Below are positions 8,797 to 17,678 of a stretch of DNA of 64,000 nucleotides, in pieces (the stretch's first letter is position 1; each line of letters starts with the position of its first letter). The position numbers and the translations under genes were made by a program. The stretch is from contig RPGP01000001.1 in NCBI GenBank assembly GCA_004193555.1, positions 1,184,102 through 1,248,101 of the forward strand, given 5' to 3'. Below the pieces are notes generated by a model that was not told the origin of the DNA, searched no databases, and saw only the letters and a list, made by a program, of their open reading frames with translations. This DNA is from Desulfobacteraceae bacterium Eth-SRB1 (lineage in GTDB: Bacteria > Desulfobacterota > Desulfobacteria > Desulfobacterales > ETH-SRB1).

Positions 8797-8957
8797 ACCT
8801 AAATTGAGCAATTTTTGGCTCGATCTGCACTGATCTCTTGCGCATCAAGGATTCGCGAAAATCCTCGACATATCCACGGGTATGCCTGCGGTTTTCGCAA
8901 ACCCTTATGCCTCAAGATCTCAGCACATTTCTTCCCCAAAAATCGCTCAACTTAGGT
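8797..8957 (+). repeat. 161-bp MITE, copy A
   Basis: The ends are inverted repeats, ACCTAAATTGAGC on the left and GCTCAACTTAGGT on the right, with the core GATTTTTGG inside. The whole unit is the reverse complement of copy B at 11027-11187 with few differences, and both are exactly 161 bp. A partial third copy lies at 50918-51009. It has no coding capacity. Confidence 0.85.
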
Positions 8958-8969
8958 AATAACAAATAA

Positions 8970-9148
8970 GATGGCGTCGTAAAAAGTCAAAAAATGCCAT
9001 TTTCCGTTATTCCGGCGAAAGCCGGGCACGTAGTGACACGAAGTGAAGCATCAGCGCTAAGCATTAGCGCTATCCAGTAATTTTAAATAGTTATGAGTGA
9101 TCTGGACTCCGGTTTTCACCGGAGTGACGACTTTTTACGAGTGCATCA
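8970..9148. repeat. ~180-bp repeat with TCGTAAAAAGTC inverted ends
   Basis: The unit begins GATGGCGTCGTAAAAAGTC and ends GACTTTTTACGAGTGCATC, so its ends are inverted repeats. The interior contains the complementary CCGGCGAAAGCCGG and CTCCGGTTTTCACCGGAG palindromes. Partial relatives (TTTTTACGAATTCATC) occur near 15610, 15720 and 53145. Confidence 0.65.
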
Positions 9149-9187
9149 AATAAGAAAGCATTATAAGCTTTCTTATTTGGATTTTTT
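9148..9187 (+). terminator. possible intrinsic terminator
   Basis: A 12-bp perfect stem (AAATAAGAAAGC / GCTTTCTTATTT) with a 7-base loop is followed on the plus strand by GGATTTTTT. No plus-strand gene lies immediately upstream, so its use is unclear. Confidence 0.4.
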
Positions 9188-9338
9188 GGAAAAATCAAGT
9201 GAATCCTGAATTCAAATCCAAAGGACGTGGACGTAAAGGGGTTGAATTTAGGCGTTTCTTTTTCATTTGTTTGTGGTAATGAAGTCACATGCCATGTCAA
9301 GCCACGCGACTTTCGTACAGTAGTTTATAAACCAGTAC

Positions 9339-10595
9339 TTAACTCTTTTTAATAATAATTGCTGTCATGTCATCGGACTGTTTCATAGCTGCAAATTTCT
9401 CAACCGCTGTTCTGATTGCTTTAAGAATAGCGGTCGCGTTTTTTTCCTGGTTGGCAATAAGTACTTTCACAACTCGTTCAATGCCAAACTGCTCTTTATC
9501 GGCCCGCTCCCACTCATAAAAACCATCAGTCAGCAGGGCAAAAACATCACCTGTCTGCATTGATGCCTTTTGTGTTTCAATATTTCCCATTTCAGGCAAT
9601 ATTCCCATTGGGAAAGTATTTGCTGCCAGAATATCAACATTACCGGAATCGACATGCAGCTATAATATTGGCGCTTGACCGGCGCTGCAATAATGCAACA
9701 AACCGGTTTCACTATAGAGAACTCCAAGAAAGGCTGTTATAAACCGATTATCCGGCAGATCATCTTCCATAAGTCTGTTAACCTTGCGTGTCACCTCTTC
9801 AATATCGAAATTATCACTCCAAAGCGCCCGCAGCATCGCCCGCGTAGCACACGAAACCAGCGCCGGTCCAATCCCATGCCCGCTCACATCACCCAAGCTC
9901 AGCATCAACTGCTTCTTATCAGAGCTGATAAAATCACAAAAATCACCTCCTGTGGCATCACATGGCCGATTCCAGCAGGCGATATCAAACCCTTCTAAGA
10001 GAGGTGATTTGCTGGGCAACATCTCTTGCTGGATCTCACGGGCAACTTCCATCGCATGCTCCAAGAGTTGCTTTTCCAGATGCTCTTCCATCAGCTTTGC
10101 TCGCTGCAATGCAACTCCTGCCTGAGCTGACAACGCTTCCGCGAGCTCAATATCGGCATCATCAAAAGGTGCATCACGTTTATTCAGAATTTGCAATACT
10201 CCGACTAATTTGCCATTATAATCCGTCAATGGACAAGACAAAATATTACGCGTGCGATAGCCTGTCCTGGCATCAACCTCTCGATTGAAACGCTCATCAG
10301 CATAGGCGTCAGAACAGTTTACTGTCTTAAGATTGTGGGCAGCCAACCCGGCAAAACCCACATTAACCGACATTCGGAATCCTTCAACTCCCTCAGCAAC
10401 ACGCGTATAAAGCTCTTCATGCTCACTATCATACAAAAACAGTGTTGCGCGTTCGGCATTCAGCAGTTCCATCGAGTAATCAACCACCATTTTCAGCAGC
10501 CTATCCAGGTCGCTGGTCATCCCCAATGCTCTGGCTATCTGTAAAATAGCGTGCATATCCTTTTTACTATCTTTTTGAGTCATTTCTTTGGTCAT
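9339..10595 (-). pseudogene. GAF-SpoIIE (RsbU-like) phosphatase gene with one in-frame amber stop
   Basis: The minus strand from ATG at 10595 encodes a GAF domain (residues about 20-175, RATLFLYDSEHEELYTRVAE). It is followed by a linker helix (MEVAREIQQEMLPSKSP) and a PP2C/SpoIIE domain with GGDFCDF and GDVSGHGIGPAL metal-binding motifs. A TAG at 9660-9662 follows APIL at residue 311, where relatives usually have Tyr (PILY). The same frame then continues without shift through LHVDSGNVDILAANTFPMG, LTDGFYEW and QSDDMTAII to the natural end at 9339. Such phosphatases act on anti-sigma-factor antagonists in partner-switching networks. One base change would restore it. Confidence 0.85.
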
Positions 10596-11026
10596 GTTAT
10601 CTTATTCTCCTGTAGGCCAACGCCCACCATCACAGGTGAGCAGGGAATGATGACGTGGGAATATTTAAATTTCGTTTTTTTGAGACAGTTATTTTGTTTG
10701 TTTTACTTATTCTTGTATGAGCGCCCTCATTTCCTGCATTTCATATCCTAACATAAACTACTCAAGTTTCGCACCCTTGATTTCTATCAAAGTCAAGGTG
10801 GTAAAGGAGCCAGATTCAATTTTTAAAGCGAAATGACAAAAAGTGGACTTTTCGGACAGGCACTAATTAGCTTTTCTCAATATTTTGCTTTGTAATAATA
10901 TTTAGCTGATGCTTTTAGAGCTTATTTTTGCAAGACATTGTATTTCTTATATACATAATTAATAGTAAATATTGTATCTGGCAGATACAATATTGTTGGG
11001 TAAAAATAAGGACAAATTTTCTTTAA
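10596..11026. other. intergenic region, no gene seen
   Basis: This AT-rich stretch lies upstream of the phosphatase gene and runs to MITE copy B. The short block TTTTTAAAGCGAAAT near 10817 resembles one in the inverted-repeat arms at 2050 and 4295. The short frames here have no recognisable product. Confidence 0.4.
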
Positions 11027-11187
11027 ACCTAAGTTGAGCGATTTTTGGGGAAGAAATATGCTGAGATCTTGATGCATAAGGGTTTGCGAAAACCACAGGC
11101 ATACCCGTGGATATGTCGAGGATTTTTGCGAATCCTTGATGCGCAAGAGATCAGTGCAGATCGAGCCAAAAATCGCTCAATTTAGGT
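11027..11187 (-). repeat. 161-bp MITE, copy B
   Basis: Inverted copy of 8797-8957, with ends ACCTAAGTTGAGC and GCTCAATTTAGGT. A and B lie about 2.07 kb apart in opposite orientation and bracket the phosphatase gene, so the pair could fold or recombine to invert the segment. Confidence 0.85.
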
Positions 11188-11300
11188 TAAAATAAGACAG
11201 TTGAGAATGCTCTTTTCCTGTTATTGCAGCGAAAACGGAAATCCACGGAATGAACCGGGCATTCTTTATTTTATGGCTGAAAAGTGGTTTACACTTTTTT

Positions 11301-11633
11301 TCATACTCGCAAAATCAATTTTGTGAATTTTGTCCCTTTTTGAAAGAAAGATTCGCGTTTGTGTAGAACGGAATACGCGCTCCTCGCTATCCGTTCAGCA
11401 ACATCGTCAACAGAGGTTACCATAAAAAAATCAGTATAAATGGTAATAAAGCCATCTTGTTTGAGGTTTGCCTGAATTTTTTTTACAAGAGATGTTTTCC
11501 CATATCTTCGGGGAGCAAACAGAACAACATTTGCCTTATTGCGTGCATGAGAAGAAAGTTCTTTTAATTCTCGAATCCTGTTGGCAAATGGATAAGCAGA
11601 TGGAATTACGCGCATAATAAATGGATTAGCCAT
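11301..11633 (-). pseudogene. N-terminal fragment of a P-loop AAA ATPase
   Basis: The 110-residue product opens MANPFIMRVIPSAYPFANR and has a clear Walker A, FAPRRYGKTSLVKKI (about residues 39-53). It stops after FTKLILRV. Related ATPases are 350-450 residues and need Walker B, sensor and C-terminal domains, none of which is present. The PRRYGKTSL form differs from the PRQVGKTTL of the DUF4143 ATPases at 22858 and 24629, so this comes from another subgroup. Confidence 0.65.
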
Positions 11634-11856
11634 ATTTTATATCTTTCATTATTTTCATATTATTGATATGCAATAATTGATTCTGCTTAATAAGTTAAGT
11701 ATAAGTTTTTCCCCAAAGGCCGGCTCATGGTCATTATGGCTGATTTACTTTTTTTCTCTGGGTTTTCTGTGAATCGTCTTTTTTCCAGCTCCTGCCTTAT
11801 GGCAGATATTTACTTTCCAAGTGTCATTATAGTAAGGAACTGATAATCAATAACCT

Positions 11857-12025
11857 TTACACTATACCAATTCTCGGTTTGATTTTATAGTTCCATTCAC
11901 CGTGAAAGTCTGATTGCTCTATACTGACATCTTTTAATTCTTTGTCAGTTATTTTTCTACCTGTTTTATAAATATTCTCATCAAGCTTTACTTTTATCTT
12001 CAACCCGCTTTTAGTGTCCGGTTAA
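11857..12025 (-). pseudogene. C-terminal remnant of an ISAzo13-family transposase
   Basis: The minus-strand frame ending at TAA 11857-11859 reads TKSGLKIKVKLDENIYKTG, then ITDKELKDVSIEQSDFHGEW and NYKIKP. This matches the conserved ISAzo13-type transposase C-terminus (GLK..AELD...Y..G..I.D.E....I...FHGEWNY.I.P). There is no upstream frame, so it is a relic of an insertion. Confidence 0.6.
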
Positions 12026-12060
12026 GATTGTTATAGATCTTTGAAATAAAAGCAAATATT

Positions 12061-12152
12061 GCTAACTTTGCATGGCGTTCGCTCAGCTAACCTGTCGTGA
12101 GAGCCTCCGCGATACGGTGCTATGTTTACGCGCCATACAAGGCAAGTTAGAC
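12061..12152. other. attC-like imperfect palindrome
   Basis: The segment starts GCTAACTTTGCATGGCG and ends CGCCATACAAGGCAAGTTAGAC. The ends pair with a 4-base bulge. The right end has the GTTAGAC core (GTTRRRY) expected for the cleaved site of an integron attC, and the 92-bp length is in range. The left end (GCTAAC) is not a perfect RYYYAAC match, and no cassette gene or intI is visible. It may be another kind of palindromic repeat. Confidence 0.35.
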
Positions 12153-12259
12153 GGAAAATTCTAATTTCTTTTCATACAGATGGAAATAGGTGAAATAAAA
12201 ATATGGTTTTTTCTTCAAATAAATTATATCAAACAATTTTGGTAACTATTCGCCACCAC

Positions 12260-12419
12260 GGTTAAATAAGTCCTACGGAATTTAACAGGGCAGGCAAATT
12301 TACCCCGGTACGATTATTCTGACCTACCCCAGTGAAATACGCTTTGCTTCTCATTGGCATGAATTTCACGAGGCAGGCGGGGCAGGCACAGATGAACGCA
12401 TATAGGTTTAAATACAAAG
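12260..12419 (+). repeat. ~160-bp direct repeat, copy 1
   Basis: The segment from GGTTAAATAAGTCCT to TTAAATACAAAG is nearly identical to 31562-31720, in the same orientation 19.3 kb away. It contains TACGATTATTCTGACCTACC and ATTGGCATGAATTTCACGAG. A degraded inverted piece occurs at about 52104-52180. Confidence 0.8.
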
Positions 12420-12631
12420 AAATCACAGATATTATTCTTAGAAGTTTTAATGAAGCACAATCAATCAATTACTTGAAGGCAACAAATATTGAAGAGGGCT
12501 TATTATTAAATTTTGTCCAAAAACCGGAATTGAATAACCCTGTAGCCCTGCTGGAACAGGACATACGCTTTGTTCCGACAACCTACCGGGGGGATACGCT
12601 CGCTATTGCAGTTCACAAGATTTATATATGA
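12392..12631 (+). pseudogene. internally deleted GxxExxY-family gene
   Basis: The frame from ATG 12392 begins MNAYRFKYKEITDIILRSF, the typical N-terminus of GxxExxY proteins. It jumps directly to SINYLKATNIEEGLLLNFVQ, the typical C-terminal segment. The middle, with the name-giving GxxExxY motif (normally around residues 28-35) and the nuclease-like core, has been removed in frame. The last 30 residues do not fit the family. The N-terminal part lies inside the 160-bp direct repeat. Confidence 0.6.
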
Positions 12632-12724
12632 TGATAAAAAAAACATCAGTGATAATCAGCGTAGATCGGTGACTGAGTAATTATCAATTTTGCGGCAAAG
12701 AAGTCCTGATAAATAGTGTGGCTT

Positions 12725-13957
12725 ATGAACAATCAGAAAATGGAACGGAACGTGGTTCTTATGGGATTCACATCCTTTTTTACGGATGTGTCTTCGGAAA
12801 TGATCTACCCCATTTTGCAGGCCTTTGTGAAGATGATTATGGCGGCAAATACCGCCATGTTAGGCCCTGTAGTTGGAATAATTGAAGGGATAGCTGAATC
12901 AACAGCCAGCCTTCTTAAAGTGTTTTCCGGTTATTATTCGGATCATTTGAAGAAACGAAAAGCCATAACCATAGCCGGCTACTCCACTTCTGCCATCGCC
13001 AAATTCCTGCTGTTATTATGTTCTGTGGGATGGTATTTTGTCATGTTTGCACGCTTTTTTGACCGCGTGGGAAAAGGCATACGCTCGGCTCCGCGAGACG
13101 CGCTGATTTCAGAGTCTGTCTCCAAAGAAATCCATGGCAGAGCATTCGGCTTTCAAAGGGGAATGGATTTCGCAGGAGCCACACTGGGTGCGCTGATCTG
13201 TTTCTTTCTGGTCAGGAAATATTTAGATCCTGTCACAGGTAATTTGAAAGATATTTACTCGTTTTACAAACTTTTTCTCATTTCTATCGTACCCGGCCTG
13301 ATCGGTATAATATTTCTCTTTTTTGTAAAAGAGAGAAAACATAAAATCAGCAGTTCCCGATTGGAGCCGGGCAAAAAACTAAAACCCAGCCTTAATTTTC
13401 GGCAATACGACCGCAATCTTCAGATTTTTTTTCTTGCCCAGTTTGTTTTTACATTAGGGAACTCATCCAACCAGTTTCTGCTTTTGCGAAGTATGAGTCT
13501 GGGGCATGCTCTATCTACCGTTATAATAATGTATCTGATATTCAATATTACTGCGAGCCTGCTGTCACCGGTATTCGGCTCGCTTTCCGACAGAATCGGG
13601 CGCAAGAAACTATTGATGGCGGGTTATGGATTGTACGCAGCAGTATACAGCGCTTTTGGGTTTATTACGCCCGGCTCAAACCGGCTCTTATTTGGTCTAT
13701 GGTTGATATACGGTATTTACTATGCAATGACAGAAGGGGTGGAGAAAGCATTTGTGGCGGGCATCGCTCCCAAAGAATCAAAAGCCACCGCGCTGGGATT
13801 TCATCAAACCATAGTAGGTGTTACACTTCTTCCCGCAAGTATCATCGCGGGAATACTGTTTTCATTCCTTCCAGGCGCTCCATTCCTGTTTGGGGGCGGG
13901 ATGGCTATTGTTTCAGTTGTAATCATGGCGTTTTTATCAGAAAGGAGAATTACATAA
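12725..13957 (+). CDS. major facilitator superfamily transporter
   Basis: This 410-residue membrane protein appears to have 12 hydrophobic helices. The family's loop 2-3 motif is represented by GYYSDHLKKRKAITIAGY (about residues 75-95), and a second related motif by GSLSDRIGRKKLLMAGY after helix 8. RFFDRVGKGIRSAPRDAL is characteristic of a bacterial MFS group often annotated as drug/metabolite permeases; the substrate is unknown. ATG at 12725 is preferred to an upstream GTG at 12716. larC follows after one base, so the genes are probably co-transcribed; whether this links the transporter to nickel or lactate metabolism is speculative. Confidence 0.85.
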   Translation: MNNQKMERNVVLMGFTSFFTDVSSEMIYPILQAFVKMIMAANTAMLGPVVGIIEGIAESTASLLKVFSGYYSDHLKKRKAITIAGYSTSAIAKFLLLLCSVGWYFVMFARFFDRVGKGIRSAPRDALISESVSKEIHGRAFGFQRGMDFAGATLGALICFFLVRKYLDPVTGNLKDIYSFYKLFLISIVPGLIGIIFLFFVKERKHKISSSRLEPGKKLKPSLNFRQYDRNLQIFFLAQFVFTLGNSSNQFLLLRSMSLGHALSTVIIMYLIFNITASLLSPVFGSLSDRIGRKKLLMAGYGLYAAVYSAFGFITPGSNRLLFGLWLIYGIYYAMTEGVEKAFVAGIAPKESKATALGFHQTIVGVTLLPASIIAGILFSFLPGAPFLFGGGMAIVSVVIMAFLSERRIT

Positions 13958-13958
13958 T

Positions 13959-15140
13959 ATGTTAGCCTATTTTGACTGTTTTTCAGGAATAAGCGGCGAC
14001 ATGACGCTTGGGGCATTTATTGACCTCGGAGTGCCCGTGAAATGGCTGAAGGAAAATATCGGCAATATTCCATTAACGGGCTTTGACATATCTGTTACGT
14101 CTGTTTTCCGCAACGGAATAAATGCCAGAAATGTTCATGTAAAAACAAAAGATGCTGTTGAATCAAGAAATTATGCTGAAATACGATCGTTGCTTCAAAA
14201 CAGCCGGTTATCTCAACAGGTAAAGGAAAGGAGCCTTGAAGCATTTAAAAGGCTTGCAGAAGCTGAGGCGGCAATTCACGGACGCCCTGTAGATAAAGTC
14301 CATTTCCATGAAGTCGGCGGTATAGACGCTATTGTCGATATTGTCGGCGCCGTTCTTTGCGTTGAATATCTTGGCATTGAAAAAATAATAGCCTCAAAGC
14401 TTCCTCTTGGCACAGGTTTTGTTGACTGCAGGCACGGAACACTGCCTGTACCTGCTCCCGCAACCATTGCGCTTCTTAAAGATGTTCCGGTCTATGGCAC
14501 AGGAATTCCCCATGAACTTGTTACCCCCACGGGTGCGGCAATTATTGTTACGCTGGCAGAATCCTTTGAAACAATGCCGGATATGCTGATTAATAAATCC
14601 GGTTATGGCGCCGGCAAAAGAGAGCTTGAAACAATACCGAATCTTCTGAGGATTGTTACAGGAAACGCTCAAGAACACAAATCATACTCTCAGAAAGACA
14701 GGGTAGCAGTTGTTGAAACCTGCATTGATGATATGAATCCTGAAGTGTTCGGCTTTGTTATGGATCGCCTGTTTGAAGACGGGGCGCTTGATGTTTACTG
14801 GATCCCGATTTTTATGAAAAAAAACAGGCCCGGCACAATGGTGCAGGTTCTTTGCCGGACAGATCAAAAAGAGACTGTAATAAACCGTATTTTATCTGAA
14901 ACCACATCATTGGGTGTAAGATACTATGATGTAGATAGAGCCTGGCTTGTCCGCGAACAGATCACGGTAAAAACCGTATACGGAATGGTTAAGGTTAAGC
15001 GGATTACCGATACAGATGGAGGCACTCGAATTGTGCCCGAATATGAAGTTTGCAAAAAGATTGCTCTTGAAAAAAACATTCCGATAAGGATTGTGTACGA
15101 TACAATCCAGCAACTATGCCTTGACAAAAAACATGCCTGA
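13959..15140 (+). CDS. larC: nickel-pincer cofactor biosynthesis protein LarC
   Basis: This is a 393-residue LarC/DUF111 protein, complete in one frame. In Lactobacillus LarC inserts nickel into the pyridinium bis-thiocarboxylate precursor made by LarB and LarE, to form the cofactor of lactate racemase and relatives. Recognisable segments include the opening AYFDCFSGISGDMTLGAFID, then HFHEVGGIDAIVDIVG, THELVTPTGAAI-like PHELVTPTGAAI, and CIDDMNPEVFGFVMDRLFE starting the C-terminal domain. LarA, LarB and LarE are not in the window. The start ATG at 13959 is one base after the MFS stop. Confidence 0.92.
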   Translation: MLAYFDCFSGISGDMTLGAFIDLGVPVKWLKENIGNIPLTGFDISVTSVFRNGINARNVHVKTKDAVESRNYAEIRSLLQNSRLSQQVKERSLEAFKRLAEAEAAIHGRPVDKVHFHEVGGIDAIVDIVGAVLCVEYLGIEKIIASKLPLGTGFVDCRHGTLPVPAPATIALLKDVPVYGTGIPHELVTPTGAAIIVTLAESFETMPDMLINKSGYGAGKRELETIPNLLRIVTGNAQEHKSYSQKDRVAVVETCIDDMNPEVFGFVMDRLFEDGALDVYWIPIFMKKNRPGTMVQVLCRTDQKETVINRILSETTSLGVRYYDVDRAWLVREQITVKTVYGMVKVKRITDTDGGTRIVPEYEVCKKIALEKNIPIRIVYDTIQQLCLDKKHA

Positions 15141-15155
15141 ATATAGAAATTGGCC

Positions 15156-15617
15156 ATGAATTTTAGAGATAAATCGGTCATGTTTTTTGCGACCGGCTGT
15201 TTTATCGGGAACATCCCTTTTGCTCCAGGGACCTTTGGAACTATCCTTGGGCTTCCGCTTTGTTTTCTTTTAGCAAAAACCGAGCTTCCGGTTGCTGTCC
15301 TTCTGACAGTGATATTTATTATTTTTGCCGTATTGATATCTCATGATGCTGAAAAAATATTAAAAAAAAATGATCCCGGTTGTATTATCATTGATGAAAT
15401 TGCAGGACTTATGGTAGCATTATTTGGTTTGCCTTTTAATGTGATTTATGCGTCAGCCGGATTTGCAATATTCAGATTTTTTGATATCCTGAAACCGTTT
15501 CCCATCCGCTTGATCGAAAGAAAATTATCAGGTGGAACCGCGATTGTTCTGGATGATGTGGCGGCAGGAATTTGTACCAATCTTGTTTTAAGAGTTTTAT
15601 TGTTGATGAATTCGTAA
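15156..15617 (+). CDS. pgpA: phosphatidylglycerophosphatase A
   Basis: A 153-residue integral membrane protein of the PgpA family. It dephosphorylates phosphatidylglycerophosphate to phosphatidylglycerol in the inner membrane. Signature segments are GNIPFAPGTFGTILGLPLCF (about 17-36), the acidic CIIIDEIAGLMVALFGLP and FRFFDILKPFPIRLIER, the last close to the VLDDVAAG acidic motif. ATG 15156 is used rather than TTG 15150. The final codons (LLLMNS, stop) run into a GATGAATTCGTAAAAAG repeat, so the extreme C-terminus may be repeat-derived. Confidence 0.9.
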   Translation: MNFRDKSVMFFATGCFIGNIPFAPGTFGTILGLPLCFLLAKTELPVAVLLTVIFIIFAVLISHDAEKILKKNDPGCIIIDEIAGLMVALFGLPFNVIYASAGFAIFRFFDILKPFPIRLIERKLSGGTAIVLDDVAAGICTNLVLRVLLLMNS

Positions 15618-15735
15618 AAAGCCGAATTCATCAAGTGTTAGGTGTTAGGTGTTAAGATAAAAGATTTAATTGTCATATCAGATAGTTAACATGGTTCTCA
15701 AAAAATAGTTTTTCGACTTTTTGAGAATTCATCTT
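15605..15735. repeat. AATTCATC / TTAGGTGTTAGGTG intergenic repeats
   Basis: The inverted pair GATGAATTCGTAAAAAGCCGAATTCATC overlaps the end of pgpA. A tandem TTAGGTG motif follows, then an ACTTTTTGAGAATTCATC block. Relatives lie at 26480-26500 (CCTAACACCTATCACC...), 49255-49373 and 53144-53160. Confidence 0.6.
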
Positions 15736-15764
15736 ATTCCCTGTTTTCGTACTTTCGTGTTTTC

Positions 15765-16445
15765 GTGATTAATTTTTTAAAAAAGGATTCTAAATTAAAC
15801 TTGAAATCAAAAAATTCTTCTGAAACAGAAACCAGCATAAGAAAAAAGAGCGTTCTTCGAGAAAATATCGAAGCAATAATTATTGCAATAGTGATAGCCT
15901 TATTTATACGCACTTTTGTTGTTCAGGCCTTTAAAATTCCATCAGGTTCCATGCAGCAAACACTCCTTATCGGAGATCACATACTGGTTAATAAGTTTAT
16001 TTATGGAGTCAAAATTCCATTTATCCGCAAAACTATTATCCCTGTCAAAAACCCAAAACATGGCGACATCATAGTCTTTAAATTTCCCGAAGATCCTGAC
16101 AAGGATTTCATTAAAAGGGTTATCGGTCTTGCCGGAGATGTGATTAAAATCCGCAACAAACAGGTCTATGTAAACAATATCAAGCTTAATCATGACTACG
16201 GCATTCATATGGATCCTCATATAATTTCAGGAGCTTTTCAACCAAGAGATAATTTTGGCCCCGTAATTGTGCCTGATAATTCACTCTTTGTAATGGGTGA
16301 CAACAGGGACCACAGCTATGACAGCAGATTCTGGGGTTTTGTTGATCTAAAAGCTGTAAAGGGAAAAGCCTTTATAGTTTACTGGTCATGGGACAAGGGC
16401 AATTTTGGAGTCAGGTGGAACAGGCTTGGACATTTATTAAAATGA
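15765..16445 (+). CDS. lepB: signal peptidase I
   Basis: A 226-residue leader peptidase. A single transmembrane helix (about residues 37-54, AIIIAIVIALFIRTFVV) is followed at once by the catalytic serine box FKIPSGSMQQTLLIGD (Ser62). The catalytic lysine box FIKRVIGLAGD follows (Lys117), and the conserved VMGDNRDHSYDSRFWGFV lies near the C-terminus. It cleaves Sec and Tat signal peptides on the outer face of the inner membrane. GTG at 15765 is the annotated start; the first 30 polar residues are not conserved, so a later start is possible. Spacing on both sides suggests independent transcription. Confidence 0.93.
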   Translation: MINFLKKDSKLNLKSKNSSETETSIRKKSVLRENIEAIIIAIVIALFIRTFVVQAFKIPSGSMQQTLLIGDHILVNKFIYGVKIPFIRKTIIPVKNPKHGDIIVFKFPEDPDKDFIKRVIGLAGDVIKIRNKQVYVNNIKLNHDYGIHMDPHIISGAFQPRDNFGPVIVPDNSLFVMGDNRDHSYDSRFWGFVDLKAVKGKAFIVYWSWDKGNFGVRWNRLGHLLK

Positions 16446-16516
16446 GAGAAGGGATTAAAACTCGACCCTAATTGAGCCAAAGCTTAATTAGGGAGAAGTC
16501 AGGGAATCTCAACTGA

Positions 16517-16720
16517 TTGCAAATTCTAAATAACAAATATCAAACAACAAATAAATTACAATGACCAAAATTCAAAATCCCAAACCCGTACCTTTTTGGT
16601 CGAGTTGTCGAGTAGGAAAATGGTCGAGTTGTTAACAGTTAACTACTCGACTATCCTGTTTCATTGAATATTGAAATTTGGGATTTATTTGTAATTTGAT
16701 GCTTGTAATTTGGGATTTTA
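16517..16720. repeat. large inverted repeat upstream of pyrB
   Basis: CAACAAATAAATTACAATGA...CAAAATCCC on the left (about 16530-16582) is mirrored by GGGATTTATTTGTAATTTG...TTGGGATTT on the right (16677-16718). The centre holds a second inverted pair built from GTCGAGTTGTTAACAG/CTGTTAAC... and ACTCGACTATCCTG. It is a dispersed non-coding repeat type and occupies the expected leader and promoter region of the pyr genes. Confidence 0.6.
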
Positions 16721-16739
16721 TAAGTTCTACAGGTGGATT

Positions 16740-17678
16740 ATGGTTTTTGCAAAAAAAGATATTCTGGACATGGAGTCCCTTTCTGTTGATGAAATTACCT
16801 TGATTCTTAATGTTGCTAAACAAATGAAGGAAATTTCAAAAAGGCCTGTTAAAAAGGTTCCGACTTTGCGAGGCAAGACAATAGTGCTCTTTTTCCATGA
16901 GCCCAGCACTCGCACCCGCACATCTTTTGATATTGCTGCAAAGCGGCTCAGTGCTGATAGTGTTTCAATATCCGGAAGCGCCAGTAGTCTAATAAAAGGG
17001 GAAACCCTTGTAGATACGGCGCGAAACCTTGAAGCCATGAACCCTGATGTGATCGTTATGCGCCATTCCATGGCAGGGGCTTCACATATGCTGGCAAAAA
17101 TTGTCAAGACATCCATCATCAATGCAGGCGACGGCATGCATGCACATCCAACCCAGTCGCTGCTCGATCTTATGACTGTCATGGAACACAAGGGAAGGAT
17201 TTCAGGGCTGCGCATTGCGATAATCGGCGATATATCCCACAGTAGGGTGGCAAGGTCGAATATAATCGGGTTTACAAAAATGGGCGCCGACGTCGTTCTG
17301 AGCGGCCCGCCGACCATGATTCCAAAAGGGGTTGAAACCCTTGGGGCTTCTGTTACATATAATGTGAATAATGCTGTTTGTAATGCTGATGTCGTAATAA
17401 TGCTCAGGATACAAAAGGAGCGGCAAAAAGGCTTGTTGTTTCCGACTGAGCGTGAGTATGCAAAGGTATATGGGTTGACAATGGAAAGGATGAAAGACGC
17501 TAAAAAGGATATGCTGATCATGCATCCCGGGCCTGTTAATCGGGGCGTTGAAATAGTGCCGGAGGTTGCGGACGGACCATACTCAATAATTATTGATCAG
17601 GTAACAAACGGCGTTGCCGTTCGTATGGCTCTTTTATATCTGACTGCAGGAGGTATGCACAATGTTGATGCTGATTAG
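16740..17678 (+). CDS. pyrB: aspartate carbamoyltransferase catalytic subunit
   Basis: This 312-residue protein catalyses carbamoyl phosphate + aspartate to N-carbamoylaspartate, the committed step of pyrimidine synthesis. It has the carbamoyl-phosphate site [49 protein letters not shown], and the aspartate-side [15 protein letters not shown] 16740 is chosen because AGGTGG lies 4 bases upstream; the frame is also open to TTG 16710. Its 3' end overlaps pyrC by 17 bases. There is no pyrI or inactive PyrC partner nearby. Confidence 0.95.
   Translation: MVFAKKDILDMESLSVDEITLILNVAKQMKEISKRPVKKVPTLRGKTIVLFFHEPSTRTRTSFDIAAKRLSADSVSISGSASSLIKGETLVDTARNLEAMNPDVIVMRHSMAGASHMLAKIVKTSIINAGDGMHAHPTQSLLDLMTVMEHKGRISGLRIAIIGDISHSRVARSNIIGFTKMGADVVLSGPPTMIPKGVETLGASVTYNVNNAVCNADVVIMLRIQKERQKGLLFPTEREYAKVYGLTMERMKDAKKDMLIMHPGPVNRGVEIVPEVADGPYSIIIDQVTNGVAVRMALLYLTAGGMHNVDAD

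Noticed and set aside
10922..11146. 74-codon minus-strand frame
   Set aside because: Most of it is MITE copy B, which has no coding signal in copies A and C.
16727..17521. 264-codon minus-strand frame opposite pyrB
   Set aside because: It lies wholly inside pyrB, has no recognisable domain, and its composition is that of a reverse-strand shadow.
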